DNA of 6,513 nucleotides. It comes from Anaerolineaceae bacterium. Lineage in GTDB: Bacteria; Chloroflexota; Anaerolineae; Anaerolineales; Villigracilaceae. The stretch is from contig VFKQ01000179.1 of the NCBI GenBank assembly GCA_009885445.1, forward strand, positions 1 through 6,513, read 5' to 3'. Position numbers and translations under genes: made by a program. This document shows positions 5,382-6,513 of the stretch, piece by piece (within the stretch, counting starts at the first letter, position 1; every line of letters starts with the position of its first letter). Below the pieces are notes generated by a model, which had not been told where the DNA came from, did no database searches, and saw nothing but the letters and a program-made list of their open reading frames with translations.

Positions 5382-6513
5382 TTATGCCGCAGGCTTCGCG
5401 GACTTTGCCACCGCATCCTCAAGCATCTTCGTCGTAAGCGACTTGGGGCGCTCGATGGGCTGGTTAAGCGCACGCGCCCAGACGTAATTGGCCGTCACTC
5501 CGAGGGCGCGGCTGACGCCGAAGAGCACGGTATAAAAATCGAACTCGCGCACGCCGTAGTAATACTGCAACGTGCCCGAGATAGCGTCCACGTTCGGCCA
5601 GGGACTCTTAACTTTGCCCTGATCCTTGAGCACCTGCGGCACCACTTCGTAGACCATCGCGGCGAGGCGCAACAATTCATCTTCGGGGAAGCGCTGATTC
5701 GCAAACTCCATTTGCGCCGTGAAGCGCGGATCGGTGACACGCAAGACGCCGTGTCCGTAGCCCGGAATGACCTTGCCGCTATTGAGCGTGTCCCAGGCGA
5801 ATTTTTGCAGGTCTTCGCGCGAGGGATTGCCACTGAATTGCTTACGCAAGTCCAGCAACCAGCCGAGGCTTTCCTGATTCGCCAATCCGTGTAGCGGACC
5901 GGCCAGCGCATTGAGCGAGGATGAGAACGAATAATACGCGTCCGAAAGCGTGGACCCGGTCAGATGCATGGCATGCGCCGAGGCGTTGCCCGACTCGTGG
6001 TCAGAGTGGATGATGAAATACAGGCGCACCAATTCGGCGTAACCTTTTTTATCGTCCACTTTCATCATGCGCGCAAAGTTTTGAGCGTAATCGAGTTTGG
6101 GGTTGTATTTCGGTTTAGCCGTCTCGCCGAAAAATTTCATGCGGTAGATGTAAGCCGCCACCAGCGGGAGTCGCGCGGTGAGGTTGAGGCTGTCTTCGAG
6201 GGCGGCCTCCCAATACTGGTCGCGCTTCATCGTGTGGTAGCGTTCCAAAAACACAGACTCGGTCTGCATGGCGAGCACGGCTTGCGAGAGCAAAGTCATC
6301 GGGTGTGTATTCTTGGGCATCGTCTTGAGCACTTTATACACATGCTCAGGGACGGTTGCGCGGCGCGACCACTCGGCCTCCACTTCAAGGGCCTCTTCGC
6401 GACTGGGCACGTCGCCAACCATCAACAGATAATACAACCCGCCCACCAGCGGCAGTTTATTTCCACGCGCTTTGGGCAAAGCCTTTAGAGTCTCGGCGAC
6501 CGTCAGCCCGCGC
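5382..6513 (-). CDS. gltA: citrate synthase, mitochondrial (eukaryotic) type, 5' end cut by the window edge
   Basis: The enzyme condenses acetyl-CoA and oxaloacetate to citrate, the entry step of the TCA cycle, in the cytoplasm as a homodimer. The frame is open to the edge: RGLTVAETLKA precedes the TTG codon at 6479-6477, which is therefore an internal Leu and not a start. Counting from that Leu as 1, residues fall at the spacing of the pig enzyme: H161 (pig H238, in HSDHESGNASAH), H197 (catalytic H274, in GPLHGLANQE), H243 (H320, in PGYGHGVLRVTDPR), R252 (R329), D298 (catalytic D375, in PWPNVD), R324 (R401, in FGVSRALGV) and R344 (R421, in ERPKS). All active-site residues are kept, so it should be active. 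About 65 N-terminal residues are missing beyond the edge. The sequence is much closer to the mitochondrial type than to E. coli-type GltA; the symbol is the general bacterial one. It converges on the 87-residue gene. Confidence 0.97.
   Translation of the reverse strand, partial: RGLTVAETLKALPKARGNKLPLVGGLYYLLMVGDVPSREEALEVEAEWSRRATVPEHVYKVLKTMPKNTHPMTLLSQAVLAMQTESVFLERYHTMKRDQYWEAALEDSLNLTARLPLVAAYIYRMKFFGETAKPKYNPKLDYAQNFARMMKVDDKKGYAELVRLYFIIHSDHESGNASAHAMHLTGSTLSDAYYSFSSSLNALAGPLHGLANQESLGWLLDLRKQFSGNPSREDLQKFAWDTLNSGKVIPGYGHGVLRVTDPRFTAQMEFANQRFPEDELLRLAAMVYEVVPQVLKDQGKVKSPWPNVDAISGTLQYYYGVREFDFYTVLFGVSRALGVTANYVWARALNQPIERPKSLTTKMLEDAVAKSAKPAA

Noticed and set aside
6477..6479. TTG as the citrate synthase start
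   Set aside because: The frame stays open to the edge and the upstream RGLTVAETLKA aligns with the family, so it is an internal Leu.
5355..6488. Plus-strand frames of 179 and 174 codons opposite citrate synthase
   Set aside because: They are antisense to a gene with complete catalytic motifs and arise from its codon bias.

Overview
The window looks like an ordinary chromosomal stretch from a bacterium of intermediate to high GC. The best guess is a Chloroflexota (Anaerolineae-like) environmental genome. This rests on the overall feel of the protein sequences, the mitochondrial-type citrate synthase and the long ArsR-type regulator; no rRNA or other marker is present, so the assignment is inference only.

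Layout, left to right. Positions 1-55 hold a short tail of something cut by the left edge, followed by a hairpin terminator (56-92). A lone PAPS-dependent sulfotransferase gene (128-1093) follows; its base composition looks AT-richer than its neighbours. A GC-rich gap without a gene (1094-1217) ends in a good intrinsic terminator (1218-1249). Part of this gap resembles the first 55 bases of the window, so the sulfotransferase is flanked by two diverged copies of one sequence.

The centre is a three-gene operon (1340-3978): a long ArsR-type winged-helix regulator, a 78-residue protein with a His-rich tail, and a 12-TM MFS exporter. It has a clear sigma70-type promoter (TTGACA, 16 bp, TAAAAT) with inverted and direct repeats laid over it, and a 15-bp terminator-like hairpin after it (3995-4030). 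The arrangement suggests an autoregulated efflux system in which the regulator senses an unknown compound, the MFS protein exports it, and the small protein has an unknown helper role. This is the best candidate here for an undescribed system.

Downstream are a class I SAM-dependent methyltransferase (4134-4907), an intergenic region with an imperfect inverted repeat built of AATCYGTG octamers (4979-5036) and a 14-bp perfect palindrome (5042-5055), and an 87-residue protein of unknown function (5076-5339). A strong terminator (5342-5380) separates this from a convergent, 5'-truncated citrate synthase on the minus strand (5382-6513), which keeps every active-site residue checked against the pig enzyme. 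No tRNA, rRNA, CRISPR array or insertion sequence was seen.
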